DNA of 11,861 nt, from assembly GCA_030524065.1 (NCBI GenBank), contig JAUNHF010000027.1:1-11861 (forward strand). The letters run 5' to 3'. The first letter of the stretch is position 1. The number at the start of each line of letters is the position of its first letter. A program made the position numbers and the translations under genes. The DNA is from Deinococcus sp. GTDB lineage: Bacteria > Deinococcota > Deinococci > Deinococcales > Deinococcaceae. The notes beneath the pieces are model-generated. The model was not told the DNA's origin. It ran no database searches and saw nothing but the letters and a program-made list of their open reading frames with translations. This document shows positions 1 to 6,630 of the stretch, one piece after another.

Positions 1-68
1 ACGCAGGTCACCCGGAGTGGCCGGAGCTGGCCGCCTTTGCTGCACGCCTGGGCGCAGTGGCTGAATAA
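1..68 (+). CDS. 3' end of an unidentified gene
   Basis: The first 68 bases read open in one + strand frame from base 3 to a TAA at 66-68. The reading ends HPEWPELAAFAARLGAVAE, which looks like an amphipathic C-terminal helix with GC-rich third positions; the other two frames look less protein-like. The gene enters from the left edge and runs towards the - strand gene ending at 149. The strong hairpin at 97-126 would serve as its terminator. Too little is visible to name a family, so the product is unknown. It could be chance, because 21 open codons are not rare at this GC content, but the composition and the terminator placement favour a real gene end. Confidence 0.45.
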   Translation, partial: AGHPEWPELAAFAARLGAVAE

Positions 69-96
69 AGGCGAGCGCAGCCACACAGGACAGAGC

Positions 97-126
97 GAGC
101 CCCCCACCGTTCAGGCTGGGGGGCTC
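97..126. terminator. Bidirectional terminator hairpin between convergent genes
   Basis: A perfect 10-bp inverted repeat (GAGCCCCCCA at 97-106 and TGGGGGGCTC at 117-126) encloses a 10-nt loop. It lies 28 bp after the stop of the + strand gene end and 22 bp after the stop of the - strand gene at 149, so it can act for both. Neither side has a clear T-tract. Confidence 0.6.
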
Positions 127-148
127 ACTCCTGCGGTGCGCGGACTGC

Positions 149-736
149 TCAGCGAGAAACGCCAATGTTCATTTTGGCGGCGCGCAGGTTGGGAGCGCGG
201 TGCAGGGTTTTGTTGGCATACAGCAGGCGGCCCTCACGGTCGAACACCTTGGCGCGCACAGCGTAGATGCTCTGGGGGTTCAGGCGGTGGGCGCTGTACT
301 GCAGGCTGTAGGGGGTAGACAGCCGGGTGGCGGCGAAGCTCACCTTGAGGTAGGTGGAGCGGTGAGCCAAGTTGGGCGCCAGTTCCTCAATAGACACCTG
401 CACCCGGCTGCCGGCGGGCAGGCGCACGTCACTGGGCGCCACGACGCGGCCCTGTAGGTGGCGCCAGCCGCTGGGCAGGTCGCTGGGAGCGGTGATGGCG
501 GTGGCCTTCGGGGCGCCCGTGACGGGGGTGCGTGCCGGAGCGGCGGGCGCAGAGGCGGGCCGCACTGGAGCGGTGTGGGCCGGGGCCGTGCGGGCTGGAG
601 GGGTGGTTGCCGGCGTCCGGGCCGGGGTCACGTTCCGCACATCGCTGGGGCGGGTAATGGTGACGTTCCCGATGGTGGTCTGCGCGGCGGCGGCGCCGGC
701 CAGCAGGGCAACAAGCAAAGTGATCTTGGCTTTCAT
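149..736 (-). CDS. Secreted YbaY/YscW-like domain protein, shorter paralog
   Basis: The product is a 195-residue exported protein of unproven function. The signal peptide MKAKITLLVALLAGAAAAQ ends in an AAA-Q type cleavage site and has no lipobox cysteine. Next come a short TTIGNVTITRPSDV segment and an Ala/Pro/Thr-rich linker at about residues 30-85. The C-terminal domain, about 90-195, contains LPAGSRVQVSIEEL, YSLQY, YAVRAKVF and GRLLY. That order of strands is what I know from the YbaY/YscW family (beta-sandwich, lipoprotein or secretion-pilotin related). The upstream gene ending at 937 encodes a clear paralog. I chose the ATG at 736 because TATGGT lies exactly 7 nt before it. An ATG at 748 would add four residues, and the frame stays open to 919 without a credible protein. 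YbaY-like membership is an inference from the pattern. Confidence 0.8.
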   Translation of the reverse strand: MKAKITLLVALLAGAAAAQTTIGNVTITRPSDVRNVTPARTPATTPPARTAPAHTAPVRPASAPAAPARTPVTGAPKATAITAPSDLPSGWRHLQGRVVAPSDVRLPAGSRVQVSIEELAPNLAHRSTYLKVSFAATRLSTPYSLQYSAHRLNPQSIYAVRAKVFDREGRLLYANKTLHRAPNLRAAKMNIGVSR

Positions 737-743
737 GTCTTTC

Positions 744-749
744 ACCATA
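744..749 (-). promoter_or_regulatory. -10 box TATGGT, leaderless start at 736
   Basis: TATGGT on the - strand is followed by 7 nt and then ATG, so transcription should begin at or next to the start codon. No good -35 is seen. A 7-bp inverted repeat lies just upstream at 751-774. Confidence 0.6.
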
Positions 750-750
750 G

Positions 751-774
751 ACACTTCCAGGGGCCGTGAAGTGT
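751..774. promoter_or_regulatory. Inverted repeat, candidate operator of the 736 gene
   Basis: ACACTTC at 751-757 and GAAGTGT at 768-774 form a perfect 7-bp inverted repeat with a 10-nt spacer. Its centre is about 15 bp upstream of the -10 box, over the spacer and -35 region, where a regulator would block or help polymerase. The regulator is unknown. Confidence 0.35.
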
Positions 775-876
775 GCCTCCCCTTGCCATTCTTTGCGGAA
801 CTGGGGGCCGCCCGCCGCCCTGCCACGGGGCCGACAAACACTCCACCAGTAAGCAGACAGAACGGGCAGTCAAGGC

Positions 877-917
877 AAAAGCAGGCGCCGCCAGCCCTGT
901 TTGGGACTTGGCGGCAC
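877..917 (-). terminator. Terminator of the 937-1854 gene
   Basis: On the - strand, 20 bp after the TGA at 937, GTGCCGCCA pairs with TGGCGGCGC (nine pairs, one G-T) around a 15-nt loop that can itself pair CCC with GGG. Four bases later comes TTTT (877-880). This is a normal intrinsic terminator. It implies that the downstream paralog is transcribed mainly from its own promoter. The rest of the 750-936 gap holds no supported gene. Confidence 0.6.
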
Positions 918-936
918 ATAGAGCTTCAGTGGGATC

Positions 937-1854
937 TCAGAAACGCATGTCGATCTTTAGCTTGGCGGCCACGTCGCGGGGCAGCGGCTGGCGGGCATCG
1001 GACATGTACAGCATCTTGCCGCTGGCACTGAAGACCTTGGCCTGCACCACGTAGTCGTAGCGGGCGGTGTTCATGCGGGCCGGGTTGTAGTTGAGGTAGT
1101 ACTGGGTGGGCAGCGTCTCGGCGGTGAAGTCCACCAGCAGGTGCGGGGTGTGGCGGCCGGTGGTGCGGTTCACGGCTTCAATCGCCACTTGCACCTTGCT
1201 GCCGGCAGGCAGGGTCAGCGCCTTAGAGCCGAAAATGTCGCCGCTGAGGTGACGCCAGCCAGCGGGCAGGTCGCTGGGGGCGGCCGTGGGGCTGGCCTCG
1301 GCCACGGTGCTGGTCACGGCTTTGGGCGCCGTGGCCGGCTTGGTGCTCACCTGGGTGCCGGTGGCGGCAGGCTTGGCCGGGGCTGCCGGGATGGGCTTGG
1401 GGGCGGAAACAGGCGCAGAGGTGGGCGCCGTGACCGGGGCCGCCTGGGTGGTACGCGGCGCAGCCTGGCTGCTGGTGCCAGTGCTGGTCGCCGCAGCGGC
1501 TGAGCTGGGAGGCGTCACAGTGCGGACGGGGACCGCCGTGGTGCGGGCCGGCTGCACCGGCTGGGCCGGGGCCGTGTCCACTTGCTCCGGCGCTTCCTGT
1601 GGCTGCACTTGCTGCACAGCGGCCTGCTGCGGCTCAGCGTCGCCCAGCGGCGCTGCCGAAGTTTCGGCCTCTGCCTGCGCTGGCGTGGCTGCGGTCTGTG
1701 CCTGCGCGGGCGCCGTGGCGCTCTGGTCTGCCTGGGCCGGAGCGGCCACAGGTTTGGTCAGCGTCACTTCGCCAATGGTGGTGGTGGTCGTGGTGATCTG
1801 GGCCAGAGCGGCCCCGGCCAGCATGGTGGTCAGCAGTGCAATTGAGCGGTTCAT
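937..1854 (-). CDS. Secreted YbaY/YscW-like domain protein, long-linker paralog
   Basis: This 305-residue exported protein has function unproven. Residues 1-19 (MNRSIALLTTMLAGAALAQ) form a signal peptide with an ALA-Q site and no lipobox cysteine. A six-threonine run and IGEVTLTKP follow. Residues about 36-190 are a low-complexity Ala/Pro/Gln/Thr linker, probably disordered, and almost three times longer than in the neighbouring paralog. Residues about 191-305 form the globular domain, with APSDLPAGWRHL, LPAGSKVQVAIE, QYYLNYNPARMN, QAKVF and MLYMSD matching the shorter paralog block by block. Both resemble the YbaY/YscW beta-domain known from envelope lipoproteins and secretion pilotins. The start is fixed by TAGAGT 7 nt upstream. 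Tandem order and shared architecture imply duplication. An outer-envelope or wall-spanning role is inference. Confidence 0.8.
   Translation of the reverse strand: MNRSIALLTTMLAGAALAQITTTTTTIGEVTLTKPVAAPAQADQSATAPAQAQTAATPAQAEAETSAAPLGDAEPQQAAVQQVQPQEAPEQVDTAPAQPVQPARTTAVPVRTVTPPSSAAAATSTGTSSQAAPRTTQAAPVTAPTSAPVSAPKPIPAAPAKPAATGTQVSTKPATAPKAVTSTVAEASPTAAPSDLPAGWRHLSGDIFGSKALTLPAGSKVQVAIEAVNRTTGRHTPHLLVDFTAETLPTQYYLNYNPARMNTARYDYVVQAKVFSASGKMLYMSDARQPLPRDVAAKLKIDMRF
1777..1794. repeat. GGT trinucleotide repeat coding for poly-threonine
   Basis: Five of six consecutive triplets are GGT on the + strand and the other is CGT. They encode six threonines directly after the signal peptide of the - strand protein. 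The paralog has two threonines at the same place, so the tract probably grew by slippage. Confidence 0.7.
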
Positions 1855-1861
1855 GGCTCTT

Positions 1862-1867
1862 ACTCTA
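1862..1867 (-). promoter_or_regulatory. -10 box TAGAGT, leaderless start at 1854
   Basis: On the - strand TAGAGT is followed by 7 nt (aagagcc) and ATG. The aagag could also serve as a weak ribosome site, but the spacing matches the other leaderless starts here. Confidence 0.55.
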
Positions 1868-1975
1868 GGAAAGTCCTTCCCCTCAAAACAGTGCCCTTCC
1901 CGCAGTATTAAGGCATGTTTAGGAAAGTTTCATCCTGTAAAGCCTCGCAGGGCCGAACTGCTGTGCATAAAGCCT
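1866..1975. repeat. Two short direct-repeat pairs in a divergent promoter region
   Basis: TAGGAAAGT occurs at 1866-1874 and 1920-1928. TAAAGCCT occurs at 1938-1945 and 1968-1975, exactly 30 bp apart, or about three helical turns. They lie in the 178-bp gap between the divergent starts at 1854 and 2033 and may be regulator sites. This stretch is richer in A+T than the genes around it. No gene is seen here. Confidence 0.3.
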
Positions 1976-2019
1976 ATGTTGGCGGGAAGTTCCGTTCATC
2001 TGCGCTCCCACTTTTCCCG

Positions 2020-2025
2020 TAAGCT
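2020..2025 (+). promoter_or_regulatory. -10 box TAAGCT, leaderless start at 2033
   Basis: TAAGCT is followed by 7 nt (gggcggc) and the ATG at 2033. No convincing -35 is present. Confidence 0.55.
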
Positions 2026-2032
2026 GGGCGGC

Positions 2033-2635
2033 ATGGCCTTGCCCCTCTCTGACCACCGGGCCGCCCTGGATCACCTGGGACGCGATCCAGTGATGTCTGC
2101 CCTGATCCGGCAGTACGGTGATCTGCCGGTGCTGGTGCCAGTGGCTGACCCCTTTGCCCGACTGATTCGCTCGGTGGTGGGTCAGCAGCTGAGCGTCAAA
2201 GCGGCGCGCAGTATCTATGCCCGGCTGGAAGAAGGGCTGGGCGAGGTGGACGCGGTCCGGCTGCTGGCCGCCCGTCCCGATGAGCTGCGGGCGCTAGGGC
2301 TGTCGTGGGCCAAGGTGGCGTCCGTGCAGGACATCGCGCGCGCCGCCACTGAAGGGCATGTGGACTTTGCCGGGCTGGCCGCACACAGCGACGAGCAACT
2401 GCTGGCCGAGCTGCTGCCGCTGCGCGGCGTGGGCCGCTGGACCGCCGAGATGTTCATGATGTTCGCGCTGGCCCACCCGGACGTGTTCAGCTTTGGCGAC
2501 CTCGCGCTACGTAAGGGCCTGGAGCGCCACTACCCAGGACAGGACCACGCGGCGGTGGTGCAGGGCTGGTCCCCCTACCGCACCCTGGCCGCTCGCCTTC
2601 TCTGGGCCGACCAAAACGCCAATCCGGGCATCTGA
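2033..2635 (+). CDS. alkA2: DNA-3-methyladenine glycosylase II, AlkA family, compact form
   Basis: This cytoplasmic base-excision enzyme removes alkylated bases such as 3-methyladenine by cutting the N-glycosidic bond, leaving an abasic site. The 200 residues contain DPFARLIRSVVGQQLSVKAA (about 39-58), the usual start of the HhH-GPD core. A helix-hairpin-helix follows at about 126-140 (LLPLRGVGRWTAEMF), and then VFSFGDLALRKG, whose Asp156 sits at the catalytic aspartate position. E. coli AlkA has about 280 residues with an extra N-terminal domain, which is missing here. Deinococcus species are known to carry such a short AlkA (alkA2), so the symbol rests on that likeness. The frame is open far upstream, but that part is antisense to the 937-1854 gene. 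TAAGCT 7 nt before the ATG fixes the start. Confidence 0.88.
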   Translation: MALPLSDHRAALDHLGRDPVMSALIRQYGDLPVLVPVADPFARLIRSVVGQQLSVKAARSIYARLEEGLGEVDAVRLLAARPDELRALGLSWAKVASVQDIARAATEGHVDFAGLAAHSDEQLLAELLPLRGVGRWTAEMFMMFALAHPDVFSFGDLALRKGLERHYPGQDHAAVVQGWSPYRTLAARLLWADQNANPGI

Positions 2636-2643
2636 GCCGCCGT

Positions 2644-2649
2644 TACACT
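2644..2649 (+). promoter_or_regulatory. -10 box TACACT, leaderless start at 2657
   Basis: TACACT, 7 nt (gtctcct), then ATG. The same hexamer and spacing recur at 8564-8569 (-) and 11498-11503 (+). The box sits only 9 bp after the glycosylase stop, so the kinase gene has its own promoter despite the 21-bp gap. Confidence 0.65.
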
Positions 2650-2656
2650 GTCTCCT

Positions 2657-3439
2657 ATGCCCGATACCGCCGGCCCACAGGTTCCGCCCGCCTTTAGCCG
2701 TATCCTGCCTGCGGCCCGCTGGGAGCCGGTCACCCTGGGCGAGTCGGGCGCCGAGGTCTGGCGCTCCAGCCGCCATGTCCTGAAAATCCAGCCGCACCGC
2801 CACCCCGCGCTGCCCTCGCTGGCCGATGAGCGCGAGCGGCTGCGCTGGCTGACGGGACGCGTGCCGGTGCCGGCGGTGCTGGGCTATTTCGCTGACAGTG
2901 CCCAGGAGTATCTGGCGGTGGAACGCGTGCCGGGCATTCCCATGAGCCACCCGGACGCTGCGCTGCACGCGGAGCGCATGGCGGGCCTGCTGGCGCGGGC
3001 GCTGCGGGGTCTGCACAGCCTGCCCGCCCGCGACTGTCCTTTTACCATGACCCTGCCGGTCAGCTTGCGGCTGGCCCGCGAGCGGGTAGAGGCGGGGCTG
3101 GTGGATGAAAGCAGCTTTGACCCCGGGCGCCAGGGCCAGTCAGCGGTGGACCTGCTGGTGGAACTGGTGAGGCACCGCCCGCAGAGCGAAGACATAGTGG
3201 TCACCCACGGCGACGCCTGCCTACCCAACTTCATCGTGCAGGGCGAGTACATCGAGGGCCTGGTGGATGTGGGCCGCGCCGGACTGGCCGACCGCCACGC
3301 CGACCTGGCGCTGGCGGTGCGGTCCATCCGCCGCAATCTGGGGGCCCGGTGGGTGGACGTATTTCTAGACACCTATGGCCGCGAGCTGGTAGATAACGCC
3401 AAGCTGGAGTATTACGCCGCGCTGGACGAACTGGCGTAA
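2657..3439 (+). CDS. APH(3')-like aminoglycoside phosphotransferase family protein
   Basis: The 260-residue protein is a kinase-fold enzyme close in plan to aminoglycoside 3'-phosphotransferases (about 264 residues), which move the ATP gamma-phosphate to the 3'-OH of kanamycin-type drugs. Visible landmarks are the nucleotide-loop region [12 protein letters not shown]-site Lys43 (VLKIQP), its partner Glu58 ([10 protein letters not shown]) and EAGLVD. The catalytic loop [14 protein letters not shown] carries Asp186 and Asn191, and [18 protein letters not shown] carries metal ligand Asp204. Drug-enzyme members have DCGR where this has DVGR. They end LDEFF, whereas this ends LDELA. All catalytic residues are kept, so it is probably active as a kinase. 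The real substrate, drug or metabolite, cannot be read. No transposon or integron sequence surrounds it and codon use matches neighbours, so it looks like a resident gene. Confidence 0.88.
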   Translation: MPDTAGPQVPPAFSRILPAARWEPVTLGESGAEVWRSSRHVLKIQPHRHPALPSLADERERLRWLTGRVPVPAVLGYFADSAQEYLAVERVPGIPMSHPDAALHAERMAGLLARALRGLHSLPARDCPFTMTLPVSLRLARERVEAGLVDESSFDPGRQGQSAVDLLVELVRHRPQSEDIVVTHGDACLPNFIVQGEYIEGLVDVGRAGLADRHADLALAVRSIRRNLGARWVDVFLDTYGRELVDNAKLEYYAALDELA

Positions 3440-3446
3440 GTAGCGA

Positions 3447-3502
3447 GCGAAGGGGGAAAGTCGGAGGCCGCGCGTCCTGCGCCTCCGGCTTTCCCCCTTC
3501 GC
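3447..3502. terminator. Very strong bidirectional terminator hairpin
   Basis: Bases 3447-3468 and 3481-3502 are a 22-bp inverted repeat with one G-T pair and a 12-nt loop. It fills the 71-bp gap between the convergent genes ending at 3439 (+) and 3511 (-). The purine-rich 3450-3460 pairs with the pyrimidine-rich 3489-3499, so either transcript ends in a stem with a T/C-rich 3' arm. Confidence 0.8.
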
Positions 3503-3510
3503 CCTGCGGG

Positions 3511-6483
3511 TTACTCGAAGCTGCCTGCTTGAATCTCCACCAGATCATCCGGGTTGATGTACTTCACGAAGGCGGCCCTGGCCTGCTCTGGGGTCACGGC
3601 AGCCACGCGCTCTTCCCACTGCTGGTCAAAGGCAAAGGTGCGGCCCAGGTCTGCTTGCAGCAGCAGCGCACCGGCCAGGGCACTGTCTTGCGTGCGGGAC
3701 AAACGGGCTTCTTCCAGCAGGCCGGACTTGGCGTTGTTAATCTCGGCCTCGGTAAAGCCGCCCTGCGCCACCCGGCGGAATTCTTCTTGCATGGCCGCCG
3801 AGAGTTTTTCGCGCACGCCGGGATTGTAGATGGCAAAGGCGCTAAGTACGCCCTGCTCATCGCGGCTGGACAGCGAAGTCTGGGCGCCCACGCCGTAGCT
3901 CAGGCCGTCTTGCTGGCGCACGCGGTTCCACAGCCGCGAATCGGTGCCCGCGCCGAAGACCCGCATCGCCACTTCCAGGGCGGCGGCGTCGGGGTGGTCG
4001 TCGCGCAGCGCGAAGTTCTGCGCCGCGATATATACGGCGTTGGCCTTGTCGGGCACGTTGATGCTGCGCTGAACTCCGGCGGGCCGGGTCAGGGGCCGCA
4101 CCACGCGCTCATACGCCACCGGGCTGGTCCAGCCGCCCAGCAGCTGCGGCACCGCCGCGCGGATGGTCTGTGGATCAAAGTCGCCCACCACGCTCAGCTG
4201 GGCGCGGCCCGCTCCCACCACGCTTTTGTAGTAGTCGCGCACGTCCTGCACGGTCACGGCCCGCACGTCTTCCAGGTCCTCGTCCAGCGTGGGGACGTAG
4301 AACAAGTCACCACGCTTGGCATCTTCCGGCATGAAGATGCGGCCCAGTTCGCGGCCGGCCACGCTCTGCGGCTCGCTGCGGCCCGCTTCCAGCCCGGTCA
4401 GGGTGAGGGTCTTCAGCTCGGCCAATTCGTTTTCGGGGAAAGTCGGCTCGCGCAGCACGCTCCGCAGCAGCTCCAGGGCGGCGGGCAGGTGCTGGCGCTC
4501 GGTGTCCAGGCGGACGACCAGGCCCTCGGCACCCCCCGACACACTCAGGTTGGTGTTGATGGCTTCCAGCCGGTCGCGCAGCTGCTGGCGGGTCAGGCCA
4601 GTGCTGCCACGGGTCAGCAGCTCGCCCAGGAAATCGGGAGCCGCGCCAGCCTGACGCACGGTCTCAGGGGTGCCGTAATCCAGTGCCAGCTGTAGCTGCA
4701 CGCGGTCGCCACGGGTGTCTTTGGGGAGCATGGCGACCGCTGCGCCGCCGATCTCCTCGCGGACGACCCGCTGTTCCAGGGCCGCCGGGGTCACGTCTAG
4801 CACCTCGCCCGCGCCCAGCGCTTCGCCGCCCACGAAGCCCCGCAGCACGTCCTCGGCGCTCGGGGCCTGGGCAATGTCCACCCGGTCCGGCTGGGCCGCA
4901 GGGATAAAGCGGGCCAGGGTGCGGTTGCTGGGCTTGAAGTAGGTGCGGGCGACCCGCTGCACGTCGGCGGCAGTGACGCGCTCTACGGCGTCGCGGCGTT
5001 CCAGCAGCAAGCGCCAGTCTCCGGCGGCAATCGCTTCGCTGAGGGCCACACCCACCTGGGCGGGCTGCGTCATCAGCTGCTGGTGCTGGGTTGCCAGGCG
5101 CTGCTTGGCGCGGGCCACTTCCTCTTCACCAAAGGCTTGCTCACCGGCTTGCTCCAGCGTAGCGAGCAGCGTGGCCTGCGCCGCGTCAAGGTCGTCGTCC
5201 TTGTCCAGCAGGGCCAGGCCGATCATCAGCCCCGGTTCGCTGCCTGTCAGCGGAAAAGTGCCCGCACTGCTGGCCTGCCCGCTTTGCACCAGGGCCGCGT
5301 ACAGTCGTCCGCTGGGTTCATCGCCCAGCAGTTCATTCAGCACCAGCAGCGCCGGGGTGTCGGCGTGGCGCACGCTGGGGATGTGGTAGGCCGCCATCAG
5401 GGCCTGCACGTCGCCCACCCGGCGCACGGTCAGGCTGCGTTCGCCGTTCTGGGCCGGTTCGCGGGTGTACTGGGGCGGCAGGGTGCGGGTAGGTGCGGGA
5501 ATCTTGCCGAATTCCTGCGCGATCAGCCCCAAGGCCTGCGCTTCGTCAAAGTCGCCGGCCAGGGTCACCACGGCGTTGTCGGGCTGATAGTGGGTGCGGT
5601 AAAAGGCTTGCAGGCGGTCTACCGGCACATTTTCCACATCCGAGCGGTTGCCGATGGTGGAGTTGCCGTAGTTGTGCCAGTCATAGGCCACCGATTGCAG
5701 TTCCTTGAGGGTCAGACCGATGGGGTTGTTCTCGCCCGACTCGAGCTCGTTGCGGACCACCGTCATCTCGGTTTTCAGGTCGTCTCCACTGATGCGCGAG
5801 TTCACCATGCGGTCGGCTTCCATGCCGATGGCCCACTTCAGGTTGTCGCCCGAATTACTCATCGTCTCGAAGTAGTTGGTGCGGTCCAGGCTGGTGGTGC
5901 CGTTGAAGTTGGCGCCACGCTGGCCAAGCGCTTCCATGATGTTGCCGCTGGTCGGCGTGCCCTTGAACACCAGGTGTTCCAGCAGGTGCGCCATGCCGGT
6001 TTCGCCGTAGTTCTCGTGCACGCTGCCCACCAGGTAGGTCACATTCAGCGTGAACTTGCCGGCGGAGGGGTCGGGAAACAGCAGCACGCGCAGGCCGTTG
6101 CTCAGGCGGTACTCCTTAATGCCCTCGGCCTGGGTCACGAACGTCACGCCAGCGGGGAGGCCGGGGGGCTGCGCGGCCTGAGTCGCCGTGGCCGGTGCGG
6201 GGCGGTTCTGCGCAGGCTGCGTCACTTGGGCACCCTGGCCCTGCGCTGCGGTGGGGGTGGGCGCTGCGGTGGGCGCGGCAGCGGCACTCGGCCGGACGGG
6301 CGCAGCGGTCCGGGGCGGCAGGGCGGGAATCACGCCGGTTCCTGCGGGCGCGGTGACTGCCGACGTTGCTGGCAGCGACACGGGGGCGGTCTGAGGCTGC
6401 CCGCCCCCGGTCACGGCGGCCAGTGCGCCGCTGCCCAGGCTGAGGCCGAGGGTCCACAGGATAAAGCGTGAGCTATGTTTCAT
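3511..6483 (-). CDS. Secreted M16 (pitrilysin/insulinase family) zinc peptidase, two-half form
   Basis: This 990-residue exported metallopeptidase probably degrades peptides or small proteins outside the membrane. A signal peptide (about 1-23, [20 protein letters not shown] then LAA) has no lipobox cysteine. An Ala/Pro/Thr/Gln-rich linker covers about 27-110. The active M16 half starts near 120 ([13 protein letters not shown]). Its inverted zinc motif HLLEH has His166, Glu169 (catalytic) and His170, and Glu246 in [11 protein letters not shown], 76 residues later, is the third ligand. The second half, about 565-990, has FLGELL where the zinc motif would be, so it is inactive. It keeps the [19 protein letters not shown] region that supplies the substrate-binding Arg/Tyr pair in this family. 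One chain carrying both halves is longer than the roughly 450-residue M16B subunits. TACGCT 6 nt before the ATG sets the start. Confidence 0.92.
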   Translation of the reverse strand: MKHSSRFILWTLGLSLGSGALAAVTGGGQPQTAPVSLPATSAVTAPAGTGVIPALPPRTAAPVRPSAAAAPTAAPTPTAAQGQGAQVTQPAQNRPAPATATQAAQPPGLPAGVTFVTQAEGIKEYRLSNGLRVLLFPDPSAGKFTLNVTYLVGSVHENYGETGMAHLLEHLVFKGTPTSGNIMEALGQRGANFNGTTSLDRTNYFETMSNSGDNLKWAIGMEADRMVNSRISGDDLKTEMTVVRNELESGENNPIGLTLKELQSVAYDWHNYGNSTIGNRSDVENVPVDRLQAFYRTHYQPDNAVVTLAGDFDEAQALGLIAQEFGKIPAPTRTLPPQYTREPAQNGERSLTVRRVGDVQALMAAYHIPSVRHADTPALLVLNELLGDEPSGRLYAALVQSGQASSAGTFPLTGSEPGLMIGLALLDKDDDLDAAQATLLATLEQAGEQAFGEEEVARAKQRLATQHQQLMTQPAQVGVALSEAIAAGDWRLLLERRDAVERVTAADVQRVARTYFKPSNRTLARFIPAAQPDRVDIAQAPSAEDVLRGFVGGEALGAGEVLDVTPAALEQRVVREEIGGAAVAMLPKDTRGDRVQLQLALDYGTPETVRQAGAAPDFLGELLTRGSTGLTRQQLRDRLEAINTNLSVSGGAEGLVVRLDTERQHLPAALELLRSVLREPTFPENELAELKTLTLTGLEAGRSEPQSVAGRELGRIFMPEDAKRGDLFYVPTLDEDLEDVRAVTVQDVRDYYKSVVGAGRAQLSVVGDFDPQTIRAAVPQLLGGWTSPVAYERVVRPLTRPAGVQRSINVPDKANAVYIAAQNFALRDDHPDAAALEVAMRVFGAGTDSRLWNRVRQQDGLSYGVGAQTSLSSRDEQGVLSAFAIYNPGVREKLSAAMQEEFRRVAQGGFTEAEINNAKSGLLEEARLSRTQDSALAGALLLQADLGRTFAFDQQWEERVAAVTPEQARAAFVKYINPDDLVEIQAGSFE

Positions 6484-6489
6484 TACTTC

Positions 6490-6495
6490 AGCGTA
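6490..6495 (-). promoter_or_regulatory. -10 box TACGCT, leaderless start at 6483
   Basis: TACGCT on the - strand, 6 nt (gaagta), then ATG. An ATGACA resembling the TTGACA -35 lies 20 bp further up (6516-6521), which is longer than the usual 17. This box and the one at 6619 share a 147-bp divergent region that holds no gene. Confidence 0.6.
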
Positions 6496-6618
6496 ACAGG
6501 CTTATGAAAGGCAAATGTCATCTCTTGGAGGGGAAAAAAGCCGCTTGGGGCTGGCCGCTCATCCGCTGCCTGCCGCCCGGCTCAGCGGCCTGGGTCCGGG
6601 CGGGCTACGCCGCCTTGC

Positions 6619-6624
6619 TATGCT
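6619..6624 (+). promoter_or_regulatory. Extended -10 box TATGCT, leaderless start at 6631
   Basis: TATGCT is preceded by TGC, which makes an extended -10, and followed by 6 nt (gcggca) and ATG. It is flanked by GCCGC (6609-6613) and GCGGC (6625-6629), an inverted repeat centred on the box. Confidence 0.65.
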
Positions 6625-6630
6625 GCGGCA

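Noticed and set aside
737..919. Longer N-terminus for the short YbaY-like protein
   Set aside because: The extension is Cys/Arg-rich, would bury the signal peptide, and covers the terminator of the upstream gene.
1286..2032. Open + strand frame extending the glycosylase upstream
   Set aside because: It is Ala/Gly/Val/Cys low-complexity sequence antisense to the 937-1854 gene, and TAAGCT plus the HhH-GPD length support the start at 2033.
5083..6471. 462-codon open frame on the + strand
   Set aside because: It lies wholly opposite the M16 peptidase gene, whose zinc motif and halves are clear. High GC leaves long antisense frames open.
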